The notes under the pieces: generated by a model | The model's input: the letters and a program-made list of their open reading frames with translations, nothing else | Told to the model about the DNA's origin: nothing | Databases searched by the model: none | Source: Cheiracanthium punctorium | Taxonomy: Eukaryota > Arthropoda > Arachnida > Araneae > Cheiracanthiidae | Assembly (NCBI GenBank): GCA_038373885.1 | Contig: JAWZYV010013555.1 | Coordinates: 1 to 64,000, forward strand | Direction: 5' to 3' | Length of the DNA stretch: 64,000 nt | Made by a program: the position numbers and the translations under genes | Part shown: positions 9,471 through 21,207 of the stretch, piece after piece | How the letters are laid out: every line of letters begins with the position of its first letter | How positions within the stretch are numbered: the first letter of the stretch is position 1

Positions 9471-12400
9471 TTACCTGGCGCAATGCGATTTCAAAGTCAG
9501 CAACAAAAGCCGCGTCTTTGTGTTCGACCCTATGACAAACTTAACATACCTAGTTGACAGTGGTAGTGATGTTTGCGTCGTGCCACGATCGAGTTTTTCG
9601 TCGTTCAGAAATGCCACTAGCAATATTACCTTGTATTCGGCTAGTGGATCTCCGATCAAAACGTATGGGGTCAAATTGCTCACTTTAAGTTTGAACTTTC
9701 ACAGAAAATTTTCATGGCACTTTGTATTTGCCGATGTAACCAAACCAATCACAGGTGCTGATTTTCTTAAGCACTTTGACTTGCTGATAGACTTAAAACA
9801 TGCTCGTCTTCGTGATAGCCTCGCCAACTTGACTACTACAGGTAAACCCGTGAATGATAAATCTCGTGTAACTTTAATTGCTAGTAACTCCTCATACAGA
9901 GAAATCTTAAAAAAGTACAATGAGGTGATTCGCCCAAATCCTTCCAAGAGGATTATTAAACATAATACAGTTCACCGAATTATTACAAACGGGCAACATG
10001 TTTTTGCTAGGCCGCGAAGGTTACACCCTTTAAAATTAAAAATCGCTAAAAAAGAGTTCGAATACATGTTGGAACAGGGTATATGCAGACCTAGTACGTC
10101 AAACTGGTCTTGCCCACTACATTTAGTACCCTAAGCATCAGGTACAGATTTCCGCCCAACAGGAGATTATAAAGCTCTTAACAGAATCACTGTACCAGAC
10201 AGGTACCGGCTGCCACATAATCAAGATTTCTCAAGTCAGCTACGTAATAAAACAATTTTTTCAAAAATAGACTAAGTGAGGGCTTATCATCAAATTCCTG
10301 TCCACCCGGACGACGTACACAAAACAACAATCACTACACCCTTCGGGATGTATGAAATTTTATTTACCCCTTTCGGTTTGGCTAATGCGGCACAAACTTT
10401 CCAGAGGTTTATAGACGAGGTCTTGCGAGGTCTCGATTTCACATTCGCATAGTTAGACGATATCCTAATAGCAAGCAGTTCCGAGGCGGAACACAAACTG
10501 CACCTTGAAAAGGTATTTGAGCGCTTAACAAACTACGGAATTCGTATAAATTTAGATAAGTGCGTTTTCGGAGCTCCTGAACTTCCTTTTCTCGGATATC
10601 TGGTGCATAAAAGTGGTATTAGACCCCTTCCCAACAAAGTCAAACCTATTCTGGATTGTCCGTTGCCGCAAACTGTAAAGCAACTCCAACGTTTCTTGGG
10701 TTTACTTAATTATTATAGGCGTAGCGTAAAGCAGGCCGCACACATGCAGGCTCCGCTAAATGAAATGCTTAAAAGGTGTTAAAAACAAAAAATCCACCGC
10801 ACTTGAGTGGAACGAGACACAAATAGCAGCATTCGAGCACTGCAAACAACAGTTGGCTAATGCTGCGCTGCTGGCATATCCCGACCCCGAGGCCCAATTA
10901 GTGCTTTTTTGTGACGCAAGCGACGTAGCAGTGGGCGCAACCCTGAACCAGTACAGAAAAGGGTCAAATGCTCTTGAATGCAAGCCCCTTGCATTCTTCT
11001 CAGCAAAACTCTCCCCAGCTCAACAAAATGGTCCACTTTTGATCGGGAGCTTTATGCGATCTACTCTGCCATAAAACTTTTTAAACACATGTTAGAAGGT
11101 CGCCATTTTGTGATTTTCACAGATCTCAGACCTCTAACATTTGCATTTAGGCAGAAACCAGACAAATGCACGCCCCGTCAATTGAGACATTTGACCTAAT
11201 TGGACACTTTAGTACTGACATACAGTACGTTAAGGGATTAGAGAACACACCCGCTGATATGCTGTCTAGAATCGAGGCGATCCAAATGCCTAGCGTTTTG
11301 GACTATGTTGAAATTGCACGTGCACAGGAAACTGATACTGAATTACGAAACTTTCTAAATTCAGAGACTGGCTTAAATCTAAAAAAAATTACCCTCCAGA
11401 CTCTGATATTCAGTTAATGTGCGATGTATCGGGCAAAACTGCGCGCCCTTACATCCCTTCTCAATTCAGGCAAACTGCTTTTGAGATGCTTCACAACCTG
11501 GCACACCCTGGTGTCAGAGCATCCATTACATTAGTAACAGCCCGATTTGTCTGGAATTCCATTAAAGCGGATGTAACACGGTGGACGCGAGCTTGTATAC
11601 CCTGTCAAAGAGCTAAAATCCACAAACACATTACTAGCCTCTGGGGTAAAATCGAAGTACCCGACAGGAGATTTGATCATGTGCACATTGATCTGGTCGG
11701 CCCACTTCCGCCTTCTCGTGGTTACACATATTGTGTAACAATGATTGATAGGTACACTCGTTGGGTTGAAGCTTGTCCAGTTTCCGATATTTCCGCTGAG
11801 ACAGTGGCTAGGAATTTTTACACACACTGGATTGCTCGTTTCGGTGTACCCAGTAGAGTTACTTCCGATCAGGGAAGACAGTTCGAGTCCCGCCTAATTC
11901 ATTCATTTACACAATTATTGGGTGCAAAACACATTCATACCACCACCTATCACCCCCAGTCTAATGGTCTTGTGGAAAACTAGCATAGGACCTGGAAAGC
12001 TTCTCTTAAAGCCCATCTTACAGATGCTAGATTTGCCGATCGTTGGACGGACGTCCTTCCTACAGCTTTGCTCGGACTGCGTGCTGCGTTCCGAGAGTTG
12101 ATCAAGGCTTCTACTGCGAAACTGGTGTATGGCGTTCCCTTACGGTAGCCAGGGGAATTTTTCACACCCACCAGATTCGACATCAACGCTGCAGACTTCG
12201 TCCGTGAGCTGAAAGAGATTATGAGCGCCATTTCGCCTACTAAGACAAGCAACCATGGTACTCGAAGTAGAACTTTCATTCCACAAGATTTGGATAACTG
12301 CACTCATGTTTTCGTGCGACATGATGCTGTGCAACCTCCACTGAAGCCACCGTATGATGGACCGTACCCGGTATTGGATAGGTCAGAAAAGGTTTTCACT

Positions 12401-12610
12401 GTCCGAAAAGGTAACAAGGACATTTTTGTCTCTATCGACAGGTTGAAACCGGCGTATACTGTGCAAGAACAGCAGCTACCGTTGCTCAGCAGCAAGGAGT
12501 CTGAGCCGAAACAGGAATCAAGCACAAAAGCTTTGTCTCTCCCAGCAACACCTGTAAGACTTTCCCGATCAGGCCGCAGAGTTCATTTCAGGTACACCAA
12601 GTGGACCTGA
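9460..12610 (+). pseudogene. pol: Pol of the gypsy element: protease, RT, RNase H, integrase (multiply broken)
   Basis: Protease: LVDSGSDVCVVP with the DSG triad near 9550-9590. RT runs on after a stop at 10132-10134, with further stops at 10273-10275, 10450-10452 and 10780-10782. The tyrosine of the catalytic Y-L-D-D box is itself replaced by TAG at 10450; LDDILIAS follows. RNase H (LVLFCDASDVAVGATL, then FDRELYAIYSAIK) is split by a frameshift near 11030. Integrase 11417-12610: HHCC finger (H-x3-H in HNLAHPG, then CIPCQRAK), core D in HIDLVGPLP, D in TSDQGRQF, E in NGLVEN directly followed by TAG (11981-11983), another TAG at 12146-12148, and a GPYP..V box in the C-terminus. The order RT-RH-IN identifies Ty3/gypsy. 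It cannot be expressed as a polyprotein. Confidence 0.92.
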
Positions 12611-12639
12611 AGCAGTAACGTTCCCACTGGGAAGGGGGT

Positions 12640-13045
12640 ACTGCGGTGGCAGAGTGTCGGGCACATTTCCTGCCTTGCCGCCGATTGTGAAAGCCACAGC
12701 AGAATTAACGAGTGGTGACGTTGGTCAGAATCTGCAGGGACAACTCAACCGTGTTTGTGCTGCCTTTGTTCATGGGCACGAGCGTATATAAGCAAGTGCT
12801 GCTGCGACAGCAAGCTGCAGCTTCCTCTTTCAACAAGATATATTTTAACGTTTCACTTAGTTTTAATTAACAATGTTTTAACTTCACGATGTTCACTTTT
12901 ATACCTGTTCTTAGTTAATAAAGTTTCCTAGTTTTAACAATGAATGTGGACTCATTTTAAAGTCCCTGCTCTAAGTTATCTGATCCTGAATCAAGTATAG
13001 ACGGCGTGCTGGTTGGATGATAAGTAAAACACCAGCACCCGTAGT
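12640..13045 (+). repeat. 3' LTR of the gypsy element
   Basis: 406 bp copy of the 5' LTR; polyadenylation signal AATAAA at 12917-12922. Confidence 0.93.
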
Positions 13046-14372
13046 ACAAAAGATTTTGAGTTATCAGAAAAACTAAGACAACAGCAACGACAACAGAAAA
13101 TATCTTTCATAAAATGACAGACGAATTTTACGATTAACTATTAAACTAAACTTTTATCCTTAAATTAAAAATATATTGGTTTGCCTTGGGGGAAAAATAT
13201 GACATAAGTTGGCATTTTGCATAAGTTGATATTTACAAAAGTGTAACTTTTTGTAAATAAAACAGATGAATTTTTTCTTAACCGAGACTTATTTTCTCTT
13301 TGTATTTTAAGCAATTTAATTATTAATTGACAGTAATGAAATAACTTACCTAAAGAGTTTACTTTTAAATGCAAGGTTTTTTAATCCATAATATATATAA
13401 AACTAAGTAGCCATACACCAGCAGGATTCCAAACATGAAGCAGAATTAAATTAATATCTGCTCCAGCGATCAAAATTCAGCTAGTAAATACTACACCATA
13501 CACATACAGTTGCGAATTTCTAAGTAGGCTAACAAGGCTATAACCTAGGCTAAGACAGTAAAGTAGACGATGCTTTGGTTCAGCCTATAGGAAGCCCTTT
13601 TGTTCAAGCAGCAAATTTATAAATTCGTCTCTGACACCGTATGTTCTTACCTATGAAAGAATTTTAGTAAAAAAAGATTATCTAGCTTAACTATGCACAC
13701 AATTTAAAATACTGAAAAACAACATGCTACATGACTCGTTTGCTTTAGTCCTTTAAAAATATGTTTAGAAACTAAAATTTAAGAATTCTACTATATAGCT
13801 TATCTTAAAAATAATGAAGAAATGAGAAACATACATACCATGATACATGAGCAGTTTTAAGAAATATATTTGTATATGTACGTACGAGGGATATACTGTA
13901 TATTTAAAAAAACATAAGATGAATAAACAATTTTAATCTTTTGAAGTTCACAAAAATAATCAAACTACAGGCAAACTTGCAATGATAATAAGCACTCTAT
14001 AGTTATATTCAATACAAATTACATATTTACAATTCTCAAATTAGACCCATTCCATGAAAAAAAAAACCGTGATGCACAGTAACTATGCATTTAAATAATC
14101 TAGCACCGATTACAAATTTAAATACCATTATTATAAAGAAAATACATTAAATAAAGTTTTTATTGTCGAAAATAATCGCTCCAATGTATAAATGTTATCT
14201 TCGCTGATCAGATCGCTATTTACAAAACATGATTAATATATTATATAACAAGTAATCATGCAAAATGATACAAAAAACATTTCAAGATACACAATAAACT
14301 CATAAATAATTTATGAAACAAAAGTAATGCACATTTTGTTGTTATTTGTGTTCAACTATATTCATTGTGAAG
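13046..14372. other. AT-rich intergenic stretch
   Basis: No frame, repeat pair or RNA gene is supported between the gypsy element and the TTAA-bounded element. Confidence 0.45.
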
Positions 14373-15770
14373 TTAACCCATTAAACGCCGCTATGAGAAT
14401 CTGATAGAAATTTTTAATGTATGTACATTTTTTACATACATTGCATGCCTCTATTATAGAACAGTTGAAATTTTTTTTAACTCAAAGCATTTAGGAAATA
14501 TAGCATGTTCCCGTAGCGGGAGCTTTGGCGTGTTATGGGGATAAATGTCTTTCTACATTTTGGATACAGCAATTTCTTTTTTTACGCAGATGCTGCTCAA
14601 AACTGTATATATAAAGTAATTATTTTTGTTGTTGATACTATAATGTACGAAATAACCAGCTTGCTAAGTGCCAAACATTTCTTTATTGTTGAACGGTAGC
14701 AAAATCAATCTGGAAATGCTATGACTTATGAATTGGAGGGGAGGCCCAAAAAGGGCGAGGCACCGCGACCATGGGTCTATTGTATCACCCCAAGCAATAT
14801 GGAAAAGGCCCTACGAAAAGAGCCCAGTAGCAGATGCGAACATCAGCATAGACCTAACAGACATTTTGTGAAGCTCCCAGGGCTCAATGACAAGGCGCGC
14901 AAGATGCTCAAACCTATAATCAGAGAAGTACTCACACTCACAGATGAACCTATGTCACAGAGGATGTGTAAAGCAGTTTCCTCCTTAAGATGACAACCCC
15001 GACAAGTGGGATCATCGACAACCTTCATTATGTTAAGATGCCTTTTAAGGCAAAGTGCCCAGTTAACAGGCCAATAGCCCTACGGAGACTGGACCTGTTG
15101 AGACACAGAAGTTCCTTGCATCTAACACCAGGAAAGCCCAGATTGATCTCTTTGGCCTGCCTCTGGCCATTACACTTAAGCCAGCTGGATTACTGAAGCT
15201 TGCTATAGTGGCTAAACACAGTATCCCTGTAACATTTACTCGAGATACAGAGAACCGGCTCAGGTTCAACAAAAAAAGAGCCAGAGCCCAACCTGGCAAG
15301 AGAATCCGCCATCTCATTACCAGGAATGCCAGAATGACCAGGAACCCAATACAGAGTAACTGGAAATGCTAACTAGTGGAAGGGCGCCAAAGCTCCCGCT
15401 GTGGGAACAAGAAATATAAGCGTTCATAACAGTCCTTTATAGGAATAAATTCATGCAGGATTTTAACAATATTGTTCTTCAAGATCGTGGTTTTAAATAT
15501 GCATTCTACTTGAAACATTTAAGTGACCATTTATTTAATTTTTTTTTTTAGTTTTATATAAGACAGTCAAAAAGACAAAATTTCACTTTTTTAAAAATTA
15601 GAAAAAAACATTAAATTAAAATATATTGTTCCGATAAAAATATATAACACACCCTATAGTGTAAATGTTTATATAAAATGTGTATTTCGTAAATTGCGTT
15701 AAAATATTTTAAGGAAAAAAATATATAATAGATGTTCCCGCAATGGGAACTTTGGCGCTTAATGGGTTAA
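14373..15770. mobile_element. TTAA-bounded DNA transposon remnant with nested inverted ends (piggyBac- or Kolobok-type)
   Basis: The left end TTAACCCATTAAACGCC (14373-14389) is the reverse complement, with one mismatch, of the right end at 15754-15770. TTAA at both edges is the target duplication of piggyBac and Kolobok superfamilies; a CCC start favours piggyBac. Inside lie two more copies of the subterminal motif of the right end (GTTCCC...GGGA..CTTTGGCG): at 14506-14531 in the same orientation as 15734-15759, and inverted at 15384-15409. The LINE fragment sits between those inner copies. Either two related short elements flank it or one element was invaded. No transposase is encoded. Confidence 0.7.
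14720..15375 (-). pseudogene. Non-LTR retrotransposon (LINE) fragment: RNase H end and C-terminal zinc motif
   Basis: Reading minus from about 15360: YWVPGHSGIPGNEMADSLAR, the last active-site region of LINE-type RNase H. After a frame change comes a tail with DPTCRGCHLKEETALHILC (about 14960-15010), the Cys-rich C-terminal motif of Jockey/R1-like ORF2 proteins. Stops and frame changes separate the parts. Only the 3' end is present, as usual for 5'-truncated LINE copies. The clade cannot be set from this piece. Confidence 0.75.
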
Positions 15771-16359
15771 GCACAAAAATATAATACAACACTAGTATAG
15801 GACTAATAAATGCCTACCTTACGGGTACATGATGTTTATTTACGTTCTTTGATCGTTAGGCTTAGGCGATTTCAACTATTATCAAAGAATTATTTATATT
15901 TATAGTCATTCAATTTACTTTAAATTCATACAAGAGTTAAAACTTACTGCACTGTAGTTAAAAATGAGGTGAAATGCCTTATTTTTGTCGAATATTAAAG
16001 TTATCAAACAATTAAAAACCTTTTAGGAAATCAACATGGAAATAAGTTTACTTGGAGTAGCCAGAGCGCGGCTGCAACTTATCACTTTGACAGGATAGCG
16101 TATAACTAACTCACTCAGTAAATGTTTAGAAAATAATTCTATTTTTTTCCTTTAGTTACAGTTTACAAGTTTTCACTGCTTTCCGAAAATCGTCTGCCGA
16201 ATTTTCATTGGCTATAATAAATAGGAAGTGACGTAAAAATCATCACACCTGTTTGTGTGACATCAACGGGACGAACTGTTTGGAATTTGCTCCGCCTTCC
16301 GCACTCTGTGGTCTGTTTCGTTTTCGTTCGTTTCGGTTCGGACGAATGTTCGTTTGGAG
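15771..16359. other. Intergenic, nothing recognised
   Basis: AT-rich up to about 16200, then rising GC content toward the upstream module of the THAP pseudogene. Confidence 0.4.
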
Positions 16360-16480
16360 GGCTTCCAGAATACCAATTTTTCGAACGTTCGTTAACTAGG
16401 ATGCCGCACGGATAAGTTTTGGATGACGTCACAAATCCGAACGTTCGCTTAAACGAACGTGGCAGAATAGACCCCCAGGA
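16360..16480 (+). promoter_or_regulatory. Upstream module of the THAP pseudogene (shared with 3600-3800)
   Basis: It contains GAATACCA, two GAACGTTCG palindromes, a CRE-type TGACGTCA at about 16424, AATCCGAACG, and GGCAGAATAGAC followed by CCCCCAGG. The same elements in the same order lie upstream of the minus-strand hAT pseudogene. It sits about 400 bp before the THAP start codon. Promoter function is inferred only from position and conservation of order. Confidence 0.45.
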
Positions 16481-16883
16481 ACAACACGACTTTACTCGAC
16501 GTTTCACTTTCGGTAACAAAACGTCAGAACTGCGCCCGAGCGAACAGCGTCTTTCCCTCAAACAATGGGGAAAAGAAAATCTAGTGAGGGAAAACGAAAG
16601 GAAAGGATTGGATATGACCTCATTTGGGAGAAACCGTGTAAGACGAAAAATACAGGCTACGGTACTGAAATATCACGTGATCCAATGCGGTTGAAGCTCG
16701 AACTTTTAATCGCGGTAGTTGGTCTGGAAATCTGTTCTGAAATTCACAGTTAAGCTTTTAATGTTTGTGTTCTCAAAGTCGTCTCTCTGTTTATTGTTAT
16801 TTTTTGAAAAATGTGCTTTTTTATTGTGTTTTCTGTTTATGTTTGAATGCTGTGTTCATTTAAATCATTCATCTATTTTAAAA

Positions 16884-17666
16884 ATGCCTCGGATGTGCAG
16901 CGTGTATGGATACCGGTCAAATTACAAAGGCGAACGTGAAACTGTCAACACATTCGGTTTACCAAAAGATCCAGAGCTTAAACAAAAATGGCTAAGCGCT
17001 ATTCCTACCGAATTAACACATTTGAAATATCCCACAATATGCATTAAATATTTCCACAAAAATTAAATTATTCGTGTTGACAAGGTAATTTACAAAGGTG
17101 AGATGAAGGAGTACCTAAGGGAAAGGCCAAAACTTTCCGAAAATGCTGTGCCTAGTATTTTTTCGAATACACCCAAATATTTAACAAATACTAGCAATAG
17201 TTGCTGACGACTATCAGATGTAGAAGATGCTCGTATTCAAGAAGCAATCTAAAACAGTCTGGAGGATCACTCCACTTACTTAAAGAAAAATAAATTATCC
17301 TGCTTAGATGACACTTGCGTTGCCCTGGAGAAAATGAATAATTATCAGAAACAATGGATGTACATAAAGGATAATACTAAAGTAACTATTTGTTTTTTCA
17401 ATTTTAATGATGTTAATGATTTTATTGTTATTTTTGGATATTTGGTTTATAACATGTTTATTAATAATGCTAAAGTGTCTAATGTTGATAAAATTTCAAA
17501 ATGTAATTGTATTCATTCTACAAACTGCTTAGAAAAGTATTCTTTCAAAAATGCAATTGAGAACAAACTACTGAAATATTACCTGGGTTTAAATATGGGT
17601 CATAAATTTTGCTTATCTAATAATTATCTGAATTTCAATCTTTCTAGATTTTTTGTTCATGATTGA
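16884..17666 (+). pseudogene. THAP-domain protein pseudogene
   Basis: One frame runs from ATG 16884 to the stop at 17664-17666, with three internal stops (17064-17066, 17205-17207, 17250-17252). The start MPRMCSVYGYRSNYKGE is a THAP zinc finger (C2CH, sequence-specific DNA binding) in which the second zinc cysteine is Tyr, and the C-x2-H pair reads CIKY, so the histidine is lost too. FGLPKDPELKQKWLSAI and an AVPSIF box near 17140-17160 match the THAP core. The tail holds an acidic segment (LSDVEDARIQEAI) and a long uncharacterised C-terminal part. THAP domains occur in P-element and Kolobok transposases and in host regulators; no transposase catalytic region is visible. The loss of zinc ligands and the stops agree on decay. 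Confidence 0.8.
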
Positions 17667-19559
17667 TTAGAAATAGAAATTACTAGAGGTAGCATAATTA
17701 ACATTACATAACGCATAAGAACCAAATGTTTTTTAACAAACTAAAATTTTCATATTATTTATATGCGCTTTCAAGAAGTAATGGAATAACATTTAATTAT
17801 CTCTGGAAAATATGTGAAAGTGTCTCCATTATCATAACTTTAATAGGCAGACAAAAAGTATGCCTGTTTTGTATTTATATATATGTTTTTAAAATTTGCT
17901 TGTAATTAATTTTTTAGTATCCCTCTAAAAGATATTGATAGCATGTATTATTTATTTAGTCATATAAAAGTTGGATTATTTTATTTGTATTTAAAAATAA
18001 TTTATGTACTTCATTAGAAATCGATTCAGAGATTCTTATTGCAGCGTTATTATTGCTGATTTGCACCTTAAATTTATTTATATTGAAAAATTGATTTAAG
18101 AAAAAAATATATTTTATCTGATAGTTATATTTTAATTTTATCAAGTTCCTATGGATATTAGTACTTAAGTGAAGAAAATGTAAGTAATTGCTTTTTTTTG
18201 TAGAATAAGAAAAGGCAATTTTTAATAATGTATTTTGTGTTTCTCTTCCTTCCTTCTTTCTTTCTTTTGTATCAAAGTATCAAATATTTAAGTTATTTTG
18301 TATTTATAGCAACTTTTAGCTAAAATATTTCTTTCTAAAAATTGGACAATCAACAAATTATGTAATGTGGGGATATATTCAAGTAATTGAAAAAGACGTG
18401 TTCATTTGATTAGCGAGATTAGATAATCATTATTCTTTCAAAAATATGAATGTCTTATCAAGGGTAAGTTTAAAAATAAATTGTTTTAAAGCTTTATTTG
18501 TGTGTGTATGTATTTCTCTGAGTAAACGCAAGAGTATCTTAAGAGCAGATCCTCACTATCTCAGAGTCACGTGGCTTCAAAAGTAGGCGTGACCACCGGA
18601 GCCTGTCTATTTCCTCAGCCACGGGAGAAACCATCAGGCGCGGAAGAAACGTACGAGCAAGCTGTAGCCGTGAAAAAACTGAATTTTGTAGCTGCGGACA
18701 TTGAGACTGAAATATTGGAGTTTTCACTAATTATCGGATTTCCGGAGCACGTTAAAAATATCGGAGAGAAACTCCGGTGAAATCGGAGTACTTGGCAGCT
18801 ATGTAATTTAATCATTCCTTCCGCTTGATGGAACTAAAATGGCCTCTTCTCAGCCTTTTCCGGAGGATCTAATATGACTTCTTTCATCATTGTCAAGTAT
18901 TTAAGAAAGGTGTTCTTAACACCGCTGTTTACACCTGTGAAACTTACGTCATCCTACTTAACTTTACTCCTGGCCTTCAAGTCTTAATTTCAAGATCCCG
19001 CATTTTTATTTCATGTTCCCTGGATTCACGCTCAGCTTCAACTATCGCTTTTTTCCACCTATCACGGTCTGGAACTATCGTAGAAATCAATACCGTAACA
19101 AACGTTTCCTCGTATTTTAATTATTGCCTTTAATTTTGCTGTTATTGTCGTTTCCGGACTTGCTTCCCTAACTCCGAAGTCAAAAGCATCAAGTCATCTT
19201 TCCTGAATCTACCCAAAAAAAGACATAGCCCTCACTACGTTCGATTAGAGCTAAACGCTAACTAAACACTATCACAACATTTCCAATGTTAAAAGACAAA
19301 ACAAAACACTTTGTTCGCTGAATGAAACAAAAGAACTACAACACTAACTCTAGCACTTAACTGCACTCCTTTCTGCACTTAGCTCGAATAAGATGACACA
19401 TTAGATATCTTCATTACAAACCACTTTAAAATATAGGGGAGACTGGGGGCTAATGGGACAAAACAGTTTGTGTGCAAAATAAAATATTTCTATGAAAAGT
19501 TTGTTTAGCACAGAATGGGTACAGTAATACTACTCCTTTGAACATCAACAGATCAACCA
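17667..19559. other. AT-rich intergenic stretch with one unidentified open segment
   Basis: Mostly low complexity. A GC-richer segment at 18540-18800 is open for about 69 codons on the plus strand, but I recognise no domain. Near 18840-18900 lies a sequence with FSQPFPEDLI-like sense that I could not place. Confidence 0.35.
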
Positions 19560-19887
19560 TTACAGTTCTTCTGCTCACAAGACATTTCCAGTGAAGTAGC
19601 AATTCGTCAAGGGATTCGGGAACCAAATAATTGGGTATAGCGGTTTCGAAGAGTGGCCTCCACGTTCGCCGTTTCTGATTCTACTGGACTTTTTCCTATG
19701 GGGATACCTGAAACAGCAGGCCTATGCGACCCCTCGACAAACATTGCAGGATCTAAAACGATTGCAGATGAATTTGCACTCGTCTCACGCTCTGCTCCAA
19801 TGTGTGCAATGTGACATTCATACGAGGATCCAAATGTGCATTGCAGCTGACGGTGAGAATTTTACGCGCTTAAAACTATCGAGCTAA
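19560..19887 (+). pseudogene. Mariner-like transposase, C-terminal fragment
   Basis: From 19654 the frame reads WPPRSPFLILLDFFLWGYLK, then AYATPRQTLQDLKR and CIAADGENF, ending TAA 19885-19887. This is the last block of mariner/Tc1-type DDE transposases (WPxRSPDLxPLDFFLWG), where the second catalytic aspartate region lies; the D of SPDL is replaced here by Phe. Upstream to 19560 the family's sequence is recognisable only with frame changes. No terminal inverted repeat was found. Confidence 0.75.
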
Positions 19888-20769
19888 ATTAAAGCTCCTT
19901 TATTGATTTAAATTCTAAACAGCCGATTTAAATCCTTTTCCACTTAGAAACGCTCCTTCGAAGACATAAAAGCAGAACCTTAGTCCCCCGCTTTTAGTGC
20001 ACTATTCACTTAATATGAATTTTGTCAAACAAGTTACACAAAATTCTCCGTCGGAGTGTTTCTCCTTTGGTTTCTCTTCGATAAGAGATGGGTATCCTCC
20101 TGATTGAAAATTGATTGGTCATCATGTCACGTGATAGCACCAGCTTCGCAGCAAGAATGACTTCGTACTTCTGTTTGTTTACGCTTTCCTTTCCTTATGG
20201 AGGCAGACAAAGAAAGAAAAAAGAATATAAGAAACAACTAAAGTACTATTTATTGGAAGCATCGACAAGCGTAGAAACCTTACGGTAAGTACAATTTTTA
20301 AATTTCATTCTTTAAAGAAAAGTTGTATTGTTTTTTCTGCATGAATATTGTTCACACAATATTGTTCATCAGTAAACACTCGTAACTAACGAATCTAAAA
20401 ATTCAGTGCCAAATTCATCTGGTATTTGCATTTCTGAAAACGAAAATTTGGTAAAGAAACCTGTATAATAAACTTAATGCTATCACAAGTATAAGCATTT
20501 TGGTCTGGAAAAAAAAAATTAACCTTTTTTTCCCGCGCAAACACAAAAGCGATCTCTGATAGCTCCCTTCATACGTGTTCAGAATTAGGGGGAATAGGTT
20601 CAGTTAAATGTAAGCAAGTAGCGACGTTTTCTGTCGGGGAAAAGAAAAAAAATAATAAGTTGTTTAAGCGAGGATAAGTTTTACTTCACCTATAGACATT
20701 TTTTCTTACGCACTAAGGCATTGAGAAAGTAAACAAGGGAACTGCTGTTGCTAGGGGTGTTCGCAAATC
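19888..20769. other. Intergenic, nothing recognised
   Basis: No supported frame or repeat; poly-A and poly-T runs are frequent. Confidence 0.4.
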
Positions 20770-21207
20770 GAAACCTTCGGTGTGTGCGCAATATAGAAAG
20801 ATAAGGATGACAGAAGAGCACAAATTCTCCTTTATTGGATTTGTCGCGTTTAAGGGGTCAGTTAGAAATGCAAAAAAAAACCCCACTCTCCAAAATAAGC
20901 GATTTCCTCACCCACAAGTCCGAAGAACTTTGACCCCTCACCTCGCACCTTTCGAAAGGGGAAGCTGAATTGAGGGGTTGTTAACAAAAAAAAGTAATGG
21001 TCATTCCTGGTCAAAGAAAGTAAGCTTTATGAGCTGTTATTTCGTCTTAAAAACAGTTGACGGTGCAAAAAGATATAACGTGCAAGAAAATATCTCAAAC
21101 ATTTGCTTTTTGATAGATATCTTTTGAGTTTTATTCTTCCCAAACTAAAATCCTGCGTGTGACCCTGCGCTTATGAAATTACAAACGAAATCGGTCTTTT
21201 ATAACGT
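20770..21207 (+). repeat. Module A, inverted copy of 25245-25690
   Basis: It contains GAAAGATAAGG, GACAGAAGAGCA, AAGCGATTTCCTCACCCACA, TGGTCATTCCTGG and ACGAAATCGG in order; the reverse complement of 25245-25690 has the same series. It ends exactly at CTTTTATAA, after which this copy continues into outer arm sequence and the other into inner arm sequence. Confidence 0.85.

Larger units (their letters stand above)
7985..13045 (+). mobile_element. Ty3/gypsy LTR retrotransposon, full length but inactive
   Basis: Two LTRs of equal length flank a leader, gag, protease, reverse transcriptase, RNase H and integrase in the gypsy order. LTR ends are short inverted copies of each other (ACTGCGG and CCGTAGT). 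A tRNA-type primer site follows the 5' LTR and a purine tract (GGGAAGGGGG, about 12629-12638) precedes the 3' LTR. By hand alignment the LTRs differ at about 11 of 406 positions, so the insertion is not recent. At least six stops and several frameshifts break gag-pol. AGTAC at 7982-7986 and 13043-13047 could be a target duplication if the LTR ends are trimmed by two bases; the exact ends are uncertain for that reason. Confidence 0.93.

Noticed and set aside
8685..9557. Intact Gag including all 290 codons
   Set aside because: The zinc knuckle is in another frame from 9371, so the last part of this frame is not Gag.
14843..15028. Short Cys-rich host protein on the minus strand
   Set aside because: Its Cys/His pattern and the neighbouring WVPGHSGIPGNE segment show it is the tail of a LINE ORF2.
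16205..16561. Minus-strand 118-codon protein over the THAP upstream module
   Set aside because: Low conservation sense, overlaps repeated promoter-like sequence and contains no domain.
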